From NCBI RefSeq assembly GCF_950023065.1, contig NC_088677.1, positions 81,307,469 through 81,371,468 on the forward strand: a stretch of 64,000 nucleotides of DNA. The letters run 5' to 3'. This stretch comes from Planococcus citri (lineage: Eukaryota; Arthropoda; Insecta; Hemiptera; Pseudococcidae). The notes beneath the pieces are model-generated. The model worked only from the letters and a program-made list of their open reading frames with translations, had not been told where the DNA came from and did not search any database. Below, in pieces: positions 1 through 12,040 of the stretch; positions within the stretch are counted from its first letter, which is position 1, and every line of letters begins with the position of its first letter. Both the position numbers and the translations under genes were made by a program.

Positions 1-420
1 GTTGCTGTTGTATTAGAATAATATTGTCATAGTCTCGCTTTTTGTCAATATTTTTCCAAAAAAAGTCACTTTTCAACTTGAAAGTTGCAAACAAGTGTCA
101 CTTTTTCGAGAAAAATTGCAAAAAAGTATAACTATTTTTCCAGTGATTTCCAAAAAGTCTCATTTTTTTCTCAAAAATTAACCAATCTCACTTTTCACTA
201 AATTACGACGAAAAAAATCGGTCTTTTTTACCTAAAAATACCGAGATTTACTAAAAAACCACACTTTTTGTGGTAAAAATTTCTAAAAAGTTTCGCTTAT
301 TTCCAAAAAAGACTGAAAATGGTCGCTTTTTTGACAAAAATTCCAAAAAATGTTTCCAAATGTGTCGAAATTTTGTTTTTTTTTCTTGAAGTTGCCTATA
401 ATGTTCAGAAAAATCAACGT
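1..420. repeat. Degenerate minisatellite, CAAAAAGTCAC / TTTTTCC type
   Basis: Loose tandem units of roughly 35-40 bp in which a short core (AAAAAGTCACTTTTT, AAAAAGTGTCAC) alternates with T-rich and A-rich spacers such as TTTTTCCAAAAA. The same texture recurs at 9.6-10.36, 17.16-17.59 and 63.6-64.0 kb, so this is a dispersed repeat family. The frames that cross it are Lys/Phe-rich and have no recognisable domain. It is not coding. Confidence 0.6.
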
Positions 421-489
421 AAGTCGAATAAGAACACTTGAGGGGGCTTAAAGCCTTTATCAACAGAAACACTGTTACACGAATATTGT

Positions 490-1012
490 AGGGTTAGGGA
501 TGGTAATTTTATCTCTGGGATCAAAAACATTCACAAGATTTTTGAATTTTATGCCTTTATGACAAGTGTGATTTTTAAAACATAAGTAGCTGCCCCAATT
601 GCCAAATGCCAAAGATTTCTGGGTAGCCCAGAATGCTGCATGAAAGTTCATACCATGTTTTGTAATTCACGATTCCAACGCTCAGATTTTCCATTCAATT
701 GCTGAGTTTCAGGAGGTCAAAAATCGTGTTCAATTTTCTCTCTCTCACATATTTCATGTAATTTTTCTCGAATAAATATTCTTTAGCACCATCACTTCTC
801 AGATAACACACCTTTGCATCATGTCCTAATTTATTTCTAGCACTGATTAGAAATTGCTCAAAACAATTTGCTACCTCATCACTAGAACTAATACAATAGG
901 TATTTATGCAATATGCATACCTAGAGAATTCATCTGTAAATGACACAACATATCACTTTTTGCCTGACCTAAGGGACGTTAATAAAATCACACATTAGTG
1001 TCCTTGACTATT
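490..1012 (-). pseudogene. Ty1/copia retrotransposon pol fragment (integrase core), decayed
   Basis: Read on the minus strand, 946-695 encodes an integrase-core stretch with FTDEFSRYAYC and later LRSDGAKEYL. These match the copia-type pattern (F-D-D/E-FSRY ... LRSDNGGEY). After a frameshift near 700 the frame resumes with LNGKSERWNREL (the usual QLNG-AER-NR), then a stop, SGLPRNLWHLAIGAATYVL, and another frameshift into CHKGIKF. Upstream, TSLRSGKK then an in-frame TGA precedes YVVSFTDEF. At least two stops and two frameshifts are visible, so it cannot make a functional integrase. No LTRs, protease or reverse transcriptase are visible nearby. The family assignment rests on motif recognition, not a search. 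Confidence 0.85.
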
Positions 1013-1911
1013 GCGTCTTTCCTAATTCTTGAAAATAAATACATCGGCATCGACACAAAATGATGAAAAAAAATACACCCTCAACTGTAAGCTTTCAATT
1101 CTCAGTTTTTATGACCATTACTAATTTGTTCCCATCTTAGAGTTCGGCAAGTTTTCAATTACAAAGAGCAAGCAGGCGAGCATCCGTATCACATTTTTAA
1201 AACAAAATGTTGCAGCTGCAAGTCTATTGTGTATCTATACATCACGCATCCCTCACATGTGTTGTCTTAACTCTTAAAATTTTATCACCTAGAAGTCTGC
1301 AAATGCAGGACCTCAAGCAGGGACATTTCTCAACTATTACGTGGAATATCGGCTATTTCACCGCATTCCATGTGGATACAAAAAATATATACCAAAGAAA
1401 CGAACCCTTCTCACTGGTAACCATCGTATTCGTGTACATATACACGTAGGTACGTAAGGTTAGGGTAGGTCTACCACGAATATATGTACCTATTTTACAT
1501 AACAATGACCACTTCAATGTACGTCCGTGCATTAAAAAGTATGGTCTTCGTTGTCAGATTTAATTCAAGCCACATGCCTTTAAATCCGCGTTGATTCATA
1601 GTACTCTTACAAGCTCTTGGTACCTATCTAAAATCAACATGTACTAAAATCAAACTAATCTAATTATCTATATTGCGCAATATAAAAGAAATTCGAACAA
1701 TATTACCAACTTTATACTGGATTACTTGTACCTATCTACCTTGTACCTATTTTCTCTGTGATTCGATTCCTCTTCATATTATTGATGACGCGATCTTCTT
1801 AATGAACAATTTTGTTGACCAAAAAAACTTTCGAGGATTTATCCCTTTTTGGATGTACCCGGCGTCTCCACCATGTTGGGAAAACCAACAAAGTATCATT
1901 TTTTGGACCAT
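1013..1911. other. Non-repetitive AT-rich interval, no gene seen
   Basis: About 900 bp with GTACCTAC-type words and no recognisable coding exon or RNA gene. The longest frames (80-90 codons) show no domain and no codon signature. It separates the copia fragment from fold-back copy 1. Confidence 0.4.
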
Positions 1912-1914
1912 TAA

Positions 1915-4530
1915 TAGTCCGGCATATGACAATAGGACTAATTGAACCCCCCCCCACCGCCGATCCTGCGGAAAAACATTTTTCTTAAAGGGGACATCCA
2001 AAGGAACATTTTAAAGCAAACTTGCCAAAAAAAAAGTTGGCCTTACTTACAAAATGGCGGCCACTTTGATTGACAGGTCAGCCGAAATCGCAGATTTTGC
2101 GTTTCAACATAGGACTTGCACGAAATTTTTCAAATTTTACAAAGGTAGATCGAAAGATCATGCTAAAATTTATCACCTGCCAAAATTTCAAGTGCTAAAG
2201 TGCGTTTTTCGATTTTCGGTGAATTTTTGAAAATCGAATTTAGGGCAAAAATGAGGGGAAAAATCAAAATTTTACCAAATTTACCAAGAAAGCTGAAATT
2301 TGGGATTTACTCCTATTTTCGACATGCCAAATCGATTGGAAACGGTTTCAACCCGTTTTGAGCAGTTCTGGAGCCTCCAGCAGATTTTTGAAACTCGAAT
2401 TTCTCACAAAATTCCATCAAATTGGAGTTGTAAAGCTAAAATGTATTCTAAAAACCAATTTCAATACGCTACGAAGTACTGCAGGTGAAATCCAAGTCGT
2501 TTTGGAGTCTCCAGCGACTTTTTGAAAATTCCTGAAGCCTCCAGCAGATTTTTGAAACTTTGAATTTTCACAAAATTTCATCAAATGAAGATGGAAATCT
2601 GAAATTTACTCTACACTCCATTTTAACACCCTCTGAAGACGACTTCAAGTGGGTTCAAGTTATTTTAGGGCCTCCAGCGACTTTTTTGAAAATTACTGGA
2701 GCCTCCAGTAGATTTTTGAAACTTGAAATTTTCCCAACATTAATTTATCGAATGGAGTTGGCCAGCTGAAATTTACTTCGCAGACGACATGGTGGTTTCA
2801 AATGGTTTTGAAGCTTCCAGCTACTTTTAGGAAATTTCAATTTTTCAAAAAAAGTCATACAACCATTCAAAAAGTTGCTGGAGGCTCCAAAACGAATTGA
2901 AATTCACCACCAGTCAACTTCGTAGCGCATTGAAATTAGTTTGCAGAATGAATTTCGACTCTCCATCTCAGTTTGATGATAGTTTGGGGAAATTTCAAGT
3001 TTCAGAAATATACTGGAGACTCCAGTAATTTTCAAAAAAGTCATTGTATGCTCTAAAATGACTTGAAATCCACCAGAAGTTTTTTTCAGAGGGTGTTAAA
3101 ATTGGAGTGTAGAGTAAATTGAGGCCACTAGAATCAAAAGTGTACTTCTCCACCTTTTTTCGAAAATGAGTTGAGTATGGTTTGGTATACTACAACATGT
3201 GCCGCATCCGATGAAAATGTCAAAATTTGAATTTTGTGCCAGGAAGTATGGTAAAATAGCGTGTAAAGTTAGGTGTTGGAATCAAAACTGCACTTTTTTA
3301 ATGGAGAAGTGCAGTTTTGAAACCAACCTGGCGGAAATTGAATGAGGACTAGTGTTATACCTTGAAATTAGGCTTGAAATTGAATAAATTCATCAAGTGA
3401 GGACCCTTCCCGCAAAAAACACCTTTCATTTTTATTAATAAAAATTAATTTTTTTTACTTTGAAAAAAAAGGAAAATTATTTCAATTTCCAAATGAATGG
3501 TCTAAAAATACAGTATTATTTCAATTTCTTAAACTTTACAAGATTTTCTGAACGTTTAGCACTGTATTGCTAAAAAAATTTTGATGAAATGCGCTACAAA
3601 GATATATTAAGTGTATGGTTGGAGACAAAACTGCACTTCTCCAAACTTGAAGCGACTCAGGAACTCTTATGGCAACGTGTAGGGTAAAACAAACATGCGG
3701 GTCACTATCGGCATGTTGGTACGAAAATATTAGACCTATTACCTCGGTATTTTATGTTACGATGAATGCTAGGGAGGTTTTTTGCGTTTTTCTCAAAAAG
3801 TTCAAAAATGGAGAAGTACACTTTTGATTCTAGTGGCCTCAATTTCAGATTTCCATCTTCATTTGATGAAATTTTGTGAAAATTCAAAGTTTCAAAAATC
3901 TGCTGGAGGCTTCAGGAATTTTCAAAAAGTAGCTGGAGGATCCAAAACGACTTGAAATTCACCTGCAGCACTTCGTAGCGTATTGAAATTGGTTTTTAGC
4001 ATAAATTTTAGCTTTACAACTCCAATTTGATGGAATTTTGTGGGAATTTCGAGTTTCAAAAATCTGCTGGAGGCTCCAGAACTGCTCAAAACGGGTTGAA
4101 ACCGTTTCCAATCGATTTGGCATGTCGAAAATAGGGTAAATCCCAAATTTCAGCTTTCTTGGTCAATTTGGTAAAATTTTGATTTTTTCCCTCTTTTTTG
4201 CCCTAAATTCGATTTTCAAAAATTCACCGAACATCGAAAAACGCACTTTAGCACTTGAAATTTTGGCATGTGATAAATTTTTGCATGATCTTTCGATCTA
4301 CCTTTGTTAAGTTTAAAAAAGTTCGTGCAAGTCCTATGTTGAAACGCAAAATCTGCGATTTCGGCTGACCTGTCAATCAAAATGGCCGCCATTTTGTAAG
4401 TAAGGCCAACTTTTTTTTTTGGCAAGTTTGCTTTAAAATGTTCCTTTGGATGTCCTCTTTAAGAAAAATGTTGTTCCGGAGGAAGAGGGGGGGGTGGGTG
4501 CAATTACTCCTATTGTCATATGCCGGACTA
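1915..4530. mobile_element. Fold-back/TIR DNA transposon, copy 1 (carries a nested insert)
   Basis: The left end TAGTCCGGCATATGACAATA and the right end, its reverse complement, are flanked by TAA on both sides (1912-1914 and 4531-4533). A 3-bp TWA target duplication is typical of PIF/Harbinger elements. The arms are inverted over most of their length: 1915-2600 pairs with 3842-4530, and 2600-2850 pairs with 2860-3115. Landmarks in each arm are a C/G homopolymer 25-35 bp from the tip, an AAATGGCGGCCA-like block, and repeated CTGGAGNCTCCAG palindromes. Length is 2616 bp, or about 1.89 kb without the nested 722-bp insert, which matches the copy at 19535-21423. There is no transposase frame, so it is non-autonomous. 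The Harbinger assignment is inference from the TSD only. Confidence 0.8.
3120..3841. mobile_element. Nested TIR element inside fold-back copy 1
   Basis: The segment begins TGAGGCCACTAGAATCAAAA and ends with the reverse complement. The inverted match runs about 35 bp and includes a GTGTACTTCTCC block. The neighbouring fold-back sequence GAGTAAA/TTTCAG is uninterrupted in the homologous copy at about 15860-15885. This shows that the 722 bp were inserted later, probably with a 2-bp AT duplication. Inside, 3282-3330 forms another hairpin around AAAACTGCACTT. No coding frame is seen. Class is undetermined. Confidence 0.6.
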
Positions 4531-4533
4531 TAA

Positions 4534-5360
4534 TTGCCAAAAAGTCTGAACCGAGTTCAATTCTTCGCCCAGGTCTTGCAACTTTTTGGAAACTTTTTAA
4601 ATTTTTTTTCGGGCACAACTTTTTTTTAGTTTTTGAAAAAATTGAGTAAAATTTTGGCTCCGGAGGTGCCCTTTGAGAGAGACACATGGGTTCTCGAAAG
4701 AGGGAATTTTTGAAAAAAATCGTAGTTTTTTAGCTTCTGTTGCTACACAACCTGTTTTTAATAAAAATGGCTCAGTCTCAATGAATGAATTTGAGCCAGT
4801 TTCAGGGTTCCACTGAGCGTTTAAAAATTTGCAAATCGCTTTTTTTTTGATTAGGTACTTTGTGTATCGAAAATTTTTTCTTCTAAAGTATTTCCCATTA
4901 ATTGAGCCAGAACATCGAGAGATATTATTTTTGAAATTTTGAGAAAATATTTTGAAACATTTTGAAACGCATTGGTGCCAATTTCAAAAAATCGAAAAAT
5001 TGTTGAAAAGGAACTTATGAAATTGTTTCGATTTTTTGAAACTGCGAAAATTATCAAAATTTCAGAAATGATATTTTAAATATTTGGATAAGTATATTTA
5101 ATTTTTCCAAATAGGGCTCAAATTGTGAAAAACTTTGGAAACTTTTTCAAATGTTACAATATTTTTTCAATTATTTTATTTTTATTTTATTCATTTTTTA
5201 TTCAAGGTCTCTTGATGCTTTGAGTATAGATAACATTAACCTCAAACTATTAAAATCTGAAGTTTATAGCCCAGTCAATATGCAATTTGACCCAAACATA
5301 ATTGCAATCAAAGGTTTTTTTGGTGAATATTATCTAGGGTGGTGTGCTGAACAACATGCT
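4534..5360. other. AT-rich low-complexity interval
   Basis: Runs of CAACTTTTTGGAAACTTTTT, TTTGAAATTTTG and similar. The open frame at 5151-5363 on the plus strand (70 codons, hydrophobic start) has no recognisable domain, and I do not call it a gene. No RNA gene is seen. Confidence 0.35.
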
Positions 5361-6330
5361 TAAAGTCCCCGCCCCTACCCCACGAGCTAACCCCCCCCCA
5401 CAGTGGATCAAAGCCCCCCCCCAAATCAGTTTTTCATCAAGAACTCCTGAAATATTGAATTTTGAGTAAAATGAGCACAGTGATCATTTCATATCCTCCC
5501 CAATACCTATCAAATGAGCTATCGACCAACTCCCTACCCTCAAGGGGGTGGCACTACGACCCCTCAAAGTGACGTGATTTCAATAATTTTACATTTAATG
5601 ATTTGGGACTTGTAACCTGTTCTAATTGATGAAGTCAAACTTGGGGAATGGGATTCTTTTGGGAGCTAGAGTTGACCTCTGGAGTGGGGAGGGTCAAAGT
5701 TGAAAATTACAGAAAGATCACTTTTTTGGAGGGGCATAACATGACCCCAAATAGATGAAAAGGGTCCAAAATCATGCCATCGGACAGTACCCTATCTGTG
5801 ATCAACATATCCAAATTTCAGCTTCCTAGGTCATCTCCACCCCATTTAAAGCGGAATTAAGATAAAAATCCCCTTATTTTGCCCCTATTTTCGGGTTTTT
5901 CCATCTTAGGGATGGTTATAGAATTGATCTAGAAATTTGAAAATTCTTCCTACAATCTTTTGAGATCATTTTGCCATAATTTTTTACTGGGCTTATCAGA
6001 TTTCAAAAAAAAAAAGAAAAAAAGAAAAACAACCCATCCTAGGGTTTTTTATTCGAAAAATTCTGTAAATTAGTAGATAGAAAAGCTGGAAAAAAACTTG
6101 GTAATAAAATATAACTTTTTCAAAACCAAATTTTGTCCTTTTTGATCAAAAAATGACCAGAATCAATCCAAAAAGCGAAAATTTACCAATTTGAGTTCGC
6201 CACATGATACCTTCTAGAATATGGTTGAATATCTGATTGTGCCCCTCATTTGAGGGTCTTTGGCTCAACAAGATGTTTGACTAGGGTGCTCAAAATTTTA
6301 CTGGGTAGTCTTCCATTCATCAACTAAACT
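5361..6330. repeat. Possible diverged repeat with C-runs
   Basis: C-homopolymers (5389-5398, 5416-5424) are followed by text such as CAAATTTCAGCTTCCTAGGTCA and TTGCCCCTATTTTCGGGTTTTT. This is reminiscent of the TTTCAGCTTTCTTGGTCA ... TTTTTGCCCTAAATTCGATTTT segment of the fold-back arms, so it may be a very old relative. A 35-bp stretch at 6287-6325 (CTGGGTAGTCTTCCA) recurs at about 10464-10500. No coding frame. Confidence 0.35.
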
Positions 6331-6479
6331 CTCTCTGGTCGAATGCAGCCTGCACCACCCCCTTGGAATTAGAAAGATCAAGCAGATGACGTTTTCTGAA
6401 AATTCTTCACTTGAACTAATCAGATTTTGCCAAAACTAGAGATTTGAACTTGACGTTTCCACTAATAAGTCCGTCGAAA

Positions 6480-7400
6480 GGTCACTACTTAACATCTGAT
6501 TGGACCAAACAAGTTGACCAGTATAATTACCCGAAGTACTAGCGGGCTGATGTCGATGTCATCATACCGCAGGTAAGTGCCAAAGTACTTACCTACATTA
6601 TATACGTACATTGTGCACTGGTAGGTCGTGCATGCGCGTCCTTTAGCACATAGGTATATACCGTACAGAGAAGAGGGTAACCTACGTTTGGTGAAATTTC
6701 GACCTTCTGCAGAAGGCGCGCTATTTGTAATGGTATAGCTATAGCGCATTACGATTTACCTACCTAAACACAACACGTGCCGGTCAGATTTGCATAAAAA
6801 TTTCATCGCCGACAACTTTGAAACGGCCACAGCAACCAGCGGCAGCGCCGGTATAATAATGTGTATGTGTATGCGATGCACTCGACTAAGGCTATATAGG
6901 TAGTTAGGTACATTACTAGTACATTTACCATTTACCTGCCTTCCTGTCTAATTACCGATAACTTAGCAACGACCCTACTGCCATTTATTATTCGCTATCG
7001 CATTCGCCGATTTGCCGCTAAACGTTCGAATCTGAAACCGATAGCGATAGGTGGTCTGGCTGCGTTAGCGTTACAGCTTACTACAGCCGACGAGCGACGA
7101 GCTAACCATCCTGTTGTATAGGTATACCTTACCTACATAGTCTAATCATGCCATCGAATCCCCCGATCCCAAACCGACGGGCAACGGTGTTCGTGTGCTG
7201 TTTTTTTTTCACGCGCGAAAAAATTCTACGGGATTGTTTTTTGACGTCAGAGAATTGGCAACGATGGGTTTGTGCATAGGAATAAATTATATGAGGTTTT
7301 TTTTTCTTTCGTGGAACGGTTTTATTGCAGTTGATCGTCGTATACACATAGTAGAGTCGGGTTGTTGCGCTGACAATTTGAAGGAAATTTGAAACGTGCC
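6480..7400. other. G+C-richer single-copy-looking island, no confirmed gene
   Basis: The composition changes to mixed sequence with retained CpG (GGCAGCGCCGGTATAATAATG, CGACGAGCGACGAGC) and TACCTAC words, unlike the surrounding repeats. It could be a regulatory or transcribed non-coding segment of a large gene. Frames up to 86 codons are open on both strands but show no domain. No convincing splice-bounded exon was found. Confidence 0.3.
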
Positions 7401-7419
7401 AGCGAATTGTTTGCTGCGA

Positions 7420-8235
7420 CGATGATCGAGTAACGATTAACGAATGGGTTTCAAAATAAATGATTTGGATTTTGAACGGAGTGAATCGTTTGTGAACGAG
7501 TTGAATAGATTACGGATTGCCCCCAAGTCATGATCGGATAGATAATGGAGCGATTGAGTGATAGACGAGCCACTCTGACAATGAGCCTGGCCAGAGCTCA
7601 AAATGGGTTCTTTTACCCTCTCTTGTAAACACAATTTGCGAATCAGTATGCTTTAATCTGACCTGAGATATTGGACTACTGATAAATTCCCATCACAGAG
7701 GTGAGAAGGCAGTCAAAAGTGACTCTTTTGCAGGGCTTATAAAGCATAGAAATGGTCAGAGGTCAGAAATCAGAGCAGAACACTAACAAGATGAAAGACT
7801 GCGTTGTCAGGGACTGACTAAGTATTAAGAGCAGTTTGTCATTTGCCATAGCAGAACTTGTAGCACTCAAGACTGGGCGAAAACTCTATAGACATCACTC
7901 CTCTTTGCGGAAAATTGATTAAAAAGAATGAAAAATGATGATAATATACAACTATGGCTGACAGAGTGACAGAATCAAAACAATCAGAAATGAGTGAGCT
8001 GGTTACTCAACTATAGCTTTTCAATTTGGTACCATGGTATCAACATATTTTGAACAAGTTATCGTTTATTTCCTAGGTACTTGAAAGTTTCCCATGATGA
8101 AATGATGACGTCCATCTATATCGTTCGCTGCTATCTCAAATGTACGATTTCAACATCAAAATTGTCGGAAATGGCTTTATAAATGCAACAATCGTACGTT
8201 GTTTGAATTTATTTTACCTACTACTATATGGAATT
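7420..8235. other. Interval without recognised gene
   Basis: Mostly unique-looking AT-rich DNA. A single degenerate copy of the GAATCGTTYGYGAACGA motif, which is amplified elsewhere in the window, occurs at about 7479-7500. Otherwise nothing is seen. Confidence 0.3.
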
Positions 8236-8239
8236 TTAC

Positions 8240-8660
8240 TGGACCAAAAAAAAGCTTTCGAAAGTTGCAAAATATGGCTGGAGGCTCTAGAATGACTCGA
8301 AACCACCTCCAAAGGCTGTACAATTGACTCAACATGTTGAAATTTGGATATAGAGTGAATTTTAGCTTCCCAATTTAATTCGGTAAAGTGTTATGGAAAT
8401 TTAAAGTTTCAGAAATACCCTGGAATCTCCAGAACTATTCAAAACGGGCTGGAAATTGTTCCAATCGTGGGGAGAGGTTGAAAATAGCGTACATACTACA
8501 TTTCAACTTTCTAGGACAATTTTCTGTTTTTTTTTGTTTTTTTTTTTTCATCTTTGAGCCAAATTCGATTTACAGAAATGCACCCCAAATCGAAAAATGC
8601 TCTCCAGACCTGAAATTTGGGCTGGTGATGTATGATATTTTTTCCATGAATGTAAAAATT
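8240..8660 (+). mobile_element. Fold-back family, diverged single-arm fragment (copy 5)
   Basis: The landmarks of the right arm appear in order: GGCTGGAGGCTCTAGAATGA, AATTTTAGCTTCCCAATT, AAGTTTCAGAAATACCCTGG, CTTTCTAGGACAATTT, AAATTCGATTTACAGAAATGC, CACCCCAAATCGAAAAATGC. It is clearly more diverged than the two full copies and both tips are missing. Confidence 0.55.
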
Positions 8661-9595
8661 GATTGAAAAAGAGTAGTTTTTGATTTCAGTTTCAATTTTC
8701 CTTTTCATCAGTTTGAGTTCAAATTTTCGGTCTTCAGTTTTTTTTTTTTTTTCACTTTCAACAATTTAAATTGCAGAAATAGTATGTACCTAGACCTACC
8801 TACAGAAGAACGATTTTCAATGATTTTTTTTTTTGCAATTTTATGTCATTTCAACACATTTTCAACACTTTTCATGCACTTTTGGCACATTTTGTTCTAA
8901 TGTCATTGCTTTTTTTCATATTTAGTCATTTAAATACTTGTTTTAAAGCATTTTTTTTTTTTCATTATTCTAACACGTTGAAATTTTCCAACCGTTATGG
9001 CAAATTTTTCTAAATTTTTGTTATTTTTGATAATTTTCCTCCATTTTGAGCTTTTTTTCAGCGTTTCAACGTTATTTTGACGTACTTTTAGCACACTCTC
9101 ATTTACTTTTGACAAAACTCACTGAAATTTATTCATTTTTTTTTGCTTTTATGATAATTTACAGTGTTTTTAATTATCATTTTTTGAGCAAAGGAGAAAT
9201 TTCAGCAATGTTTCATGCAAATTTGCTGAATTTTTTCTCAAATTTTACTAACATTTTATCAGTTTTTAGTAATTTTAGGATGATTTTAATGCTCAATTCG
9301 TATTTTTAAGCCGTTTAAGAAATGCTGCACTTATGGATTTTTTTATACATTTTAATTTTGACAACCTCCAGAGCTCAAGTTTTATGTGGGTAACTTTCAA
9401 CTCAAAATAAAAGTCTCTGCTGAATTTGGTCAACCCACCGAATTTTTTTTCACGGTTCACTCTAAGGTAGATATTTGCAGGGCTTTACTCAATTTTTCCA
9501 CCAAAAAAAAAACTATGACCAAAAAAAAATCAAGAAGTAATCCAAAAAGTTGCAAGACCTGCGCAATAAAGAATTTTAATGTGTGAAAAAGTTCA
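8661..9595. other. T-rich low-complexity DNA
   Basis: Long T runs and TTTTCAACACATTTTC-like phrases repeated loosely. Frames up to 87 codons are Phe/Ser/Leu-rich artefacts of T-richness. No gene is supported. Confidence 0.35.
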
Positions 9596-9619
9596 CAAAC
9601 AAGCCAGAACGTTGCAATT

Positions 9620-10360
9620 AAAATGTAAGTAATAATTGAACTCGATTGAGATTTTTACAATTTTAGCAATAGCACGACCTTTTGGCATTATTTACCCAAA
9701 TTTTAAGAAAAAATTCAGACTTTTTGGAATTATTGTCAAGAAAAATGACAACTTCCAGTAATTTTTGAGAAAAAACGCGAAACTTTTTAGAAAATTTTAG
9801 CACAAAAAGTAAGATTTTTCAGCAATTTCTGGTTTTTATAGGTAAAAAAAAGAGATGTTGATTTTTGAGAAACACGACTTTTTGGAAATTATTGGCAGAA
9901 CAGCTATACATATTAGGACGAGTCAGATTTGTATTTTTTTTTAAATCCCAAGGTCTTACCCTCTAATTTTGTTCTTTTGAATAAAAAAATGACACCATAA
10001 AATTTTTGTTAAAAAAATTCCTTTTACATAATACTATAAAGCTGACACACCCTAATACATACAATACATTAATTAGTACTTTTTTTTGCAATTTTTGTCG
10101 AAAAGGTGACACTTTTTGCAAGTTATCAAAACACAAGTGACTTTTTTGGCAGAAATATTGACAAAAAGCGAGACTATGGCAATTCTAATGAAAAAGAAAC
10201 TTAGGAAAGCTTTTTGGCAGTTTTTTGGAACAAACGAGACTTTTGGACAATTTTTGGGAATAAAGTGAGACATTTGGAATTTTTGGCGAGCTAGTGATTA
10301 TTTTTAGCAATTCTTGGCGAGAAAGAACTTTTTTTGGAAATTTTTACAAAAACGGGTGTG
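9620..10360. repeat. Degenerate minisatellite, TTTTTGGCAATTTTTG / GTGACACTTTTT type
   Basis: Repeated units of about 36-40 bp containing GACTTTTTGG..ATT and TTGGCAATTTTTGGCGA, related to the tracts at 1-420, 17160-17590 and 63590-64000. Spacing and sequence are irregular, as in an old decayed array. Frames through it are not coding. Confidence 0.5.
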
Positions 10361-10504
10361 ACCGAGGTGTTGCACAAGTTATTCGTATCTTACCCAAAAG
10401 TAGCAAAAAACCACGATTTTCTACGTTGAGGACCCAGCTGGCTCAGCCTCCTGAACAGCTTAAAGGCTCAAAATTTTTCTGGGTAGTCTTCCACTCAAAA
10501 ACAT

Positions 10505-12040
10505 TCATCACCTGTCAAAATTTCATGTGCGAAAGTGCCTTTTTCGATTTTTGGCGAATTTTTGAAAACCAAATTTAAGCCAAAAATTAGGGAAAAAATC
10601 AAAACTTTACCAAATTGACCAAGAAAAGTGAAATTTGGGGTATACCCTATATTCGACATGCCAAATCGATTGGGACCAGTTTCAAACTGTTTTGAGGAGT
10701 TCTGGAGTCTCCAGCAGATTTTTGAAACTCGAAATTCCGACAAAATTTCATCAAATTGATTTGGAAAGCCGAAATTCATTCTGCAAACGAATTTCAATAC
10801 GTTACGAAGTCGACAGCAGGTGGATTTCAAGTCGTTTTGGAGCCTCCAGCAAATTTTTGAAAATTACTGGAGTTACCAGAACATTTTTGAAACTTAAAAC
10901 TCCCACAAAATTTCGTCAAATGGAGTTGGAAAACCGAAATTAATTCTGAAAAATAATTTCAATACGCCATACAACCTTTCAAAAAGTCGCTGGAGGCTCC
11001 AAAACGACTTGAAATCTACCAGCAGTCGACTTCATATCGTAATGAAATTAGTTTGCGACGTTAATTTTAGCTTGCTAACTCCATTTGATGAAATTTTGTG
11101 GGAATTTCGAGTTTCAGAAATCTGCTGGAGACTCCAGTAATTTTCAAAAAGTCACTGGAGGCTCCAAAATGACTTGAATCTACCAGCAGTCGACTTCATA
11201 TCGTAATGAAATTAGTTTGCGACGTTAATCTTAGCTTGCTAACTCCATTTGATGAAATTTTGTGGGAATTTCAAGTTTCAAAAATCTGCTGGAGACTCCG
11301 GTAATTTTCAAAAAGTCGCTGGAGACTCCAAAACAACTTAAAATCCACCTGCAGTTGATTTCGTTATGTATTGAAATTAGTTTGCAGAATGAATTTCGGC
11401 TTTCCAACTCCATTTGATGAAATTTTGTGTGAATTTTGAGTTTAAAAAATCTGCTGGAGACTCCAGTAATTTTCAAAAAGTTGCTGGAGGCTCCATAATG
11501 ACTTGAAATCTATCAGTAGTTGACTTCATATTCTATTGAAATTAGTTTGCGAAGTTAATTTCAGCGTGCTAACTCCATTTGATGAAATTTTGTGGGAATT
11601 TCAAGTTTAAAAAATCTGCTGGAGACTCCGGTAATTTTCAAAAAGTTGCTGGAGGCTCCAAAACGACTTGAAATCCACCTGCAGTCGACTACGTAGCGTA
11701 TTGAAATTAGTTTGCTGAATGAATTTCGGCTTTCCAAGTCTATTTGATGAAATTTTGTGGGAATTTCGAGTTTCAAAAATCTGCTGGAGGCTCCAGAACT
11801 ACTCAAAACAGTTCGAAACAGGTTCAAATCGATTCAGCATGTTGAAAATAGGGTATATCCCAAATTTCATCTTTCTTGGTCAATTTGGTAAAATTTTGAT
11901 TTTTTCGGCCTAAATTTGGTTTTTAAAAATTTTCGGAAAGTCTGCTTTAAAATGTTCCTTCGGATGTCCCATTAAAAAAAGTTGTCTCGGAGGTTCGCGG
12001 GGGGGGGGTACACTTATCGCTGTTGTCATATGCACTAACT
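10505..12040. mobile_element. Fold-back family, copy 4 with internally expanded 165-bp unit
   Basis: The left end is truncated: homology begins about CATCACCTGTCAAAATTTCA. The right tip is degenerate, with TTGTCATATGCACTAAC instead of TTGTCATATGCCGGACTA. The left part (10640-10960) runs in one direction. From about 10985 the same unit runs in the other direction as five successive copies, recognised by CATTTGATGAAATTTTGTG at about 11083, 11250, 11410, 11574 and 11745, a period of about 165 bp. This copy is therefore asymmetric, expanded mainly on the right arm. Confidence 0.7.

Noticed and set aside
5151..5363. 70-codon plus frame with hydrophobic N-terminus like a signal peptide
   Set aside because: The hydrophobic start is T-rich low complexity; no homologue is recognised and no splice or promoter context is visible.
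10640..11830. Several 80-110-codon frames with a shared SSGASSRFLKLEIPTKFHQ motif, at first suggestive of a gene family
   Set aside because: The motif is simply the fold-back arm unit translated. It appears in both orientations in all copies and is interrupted at random.
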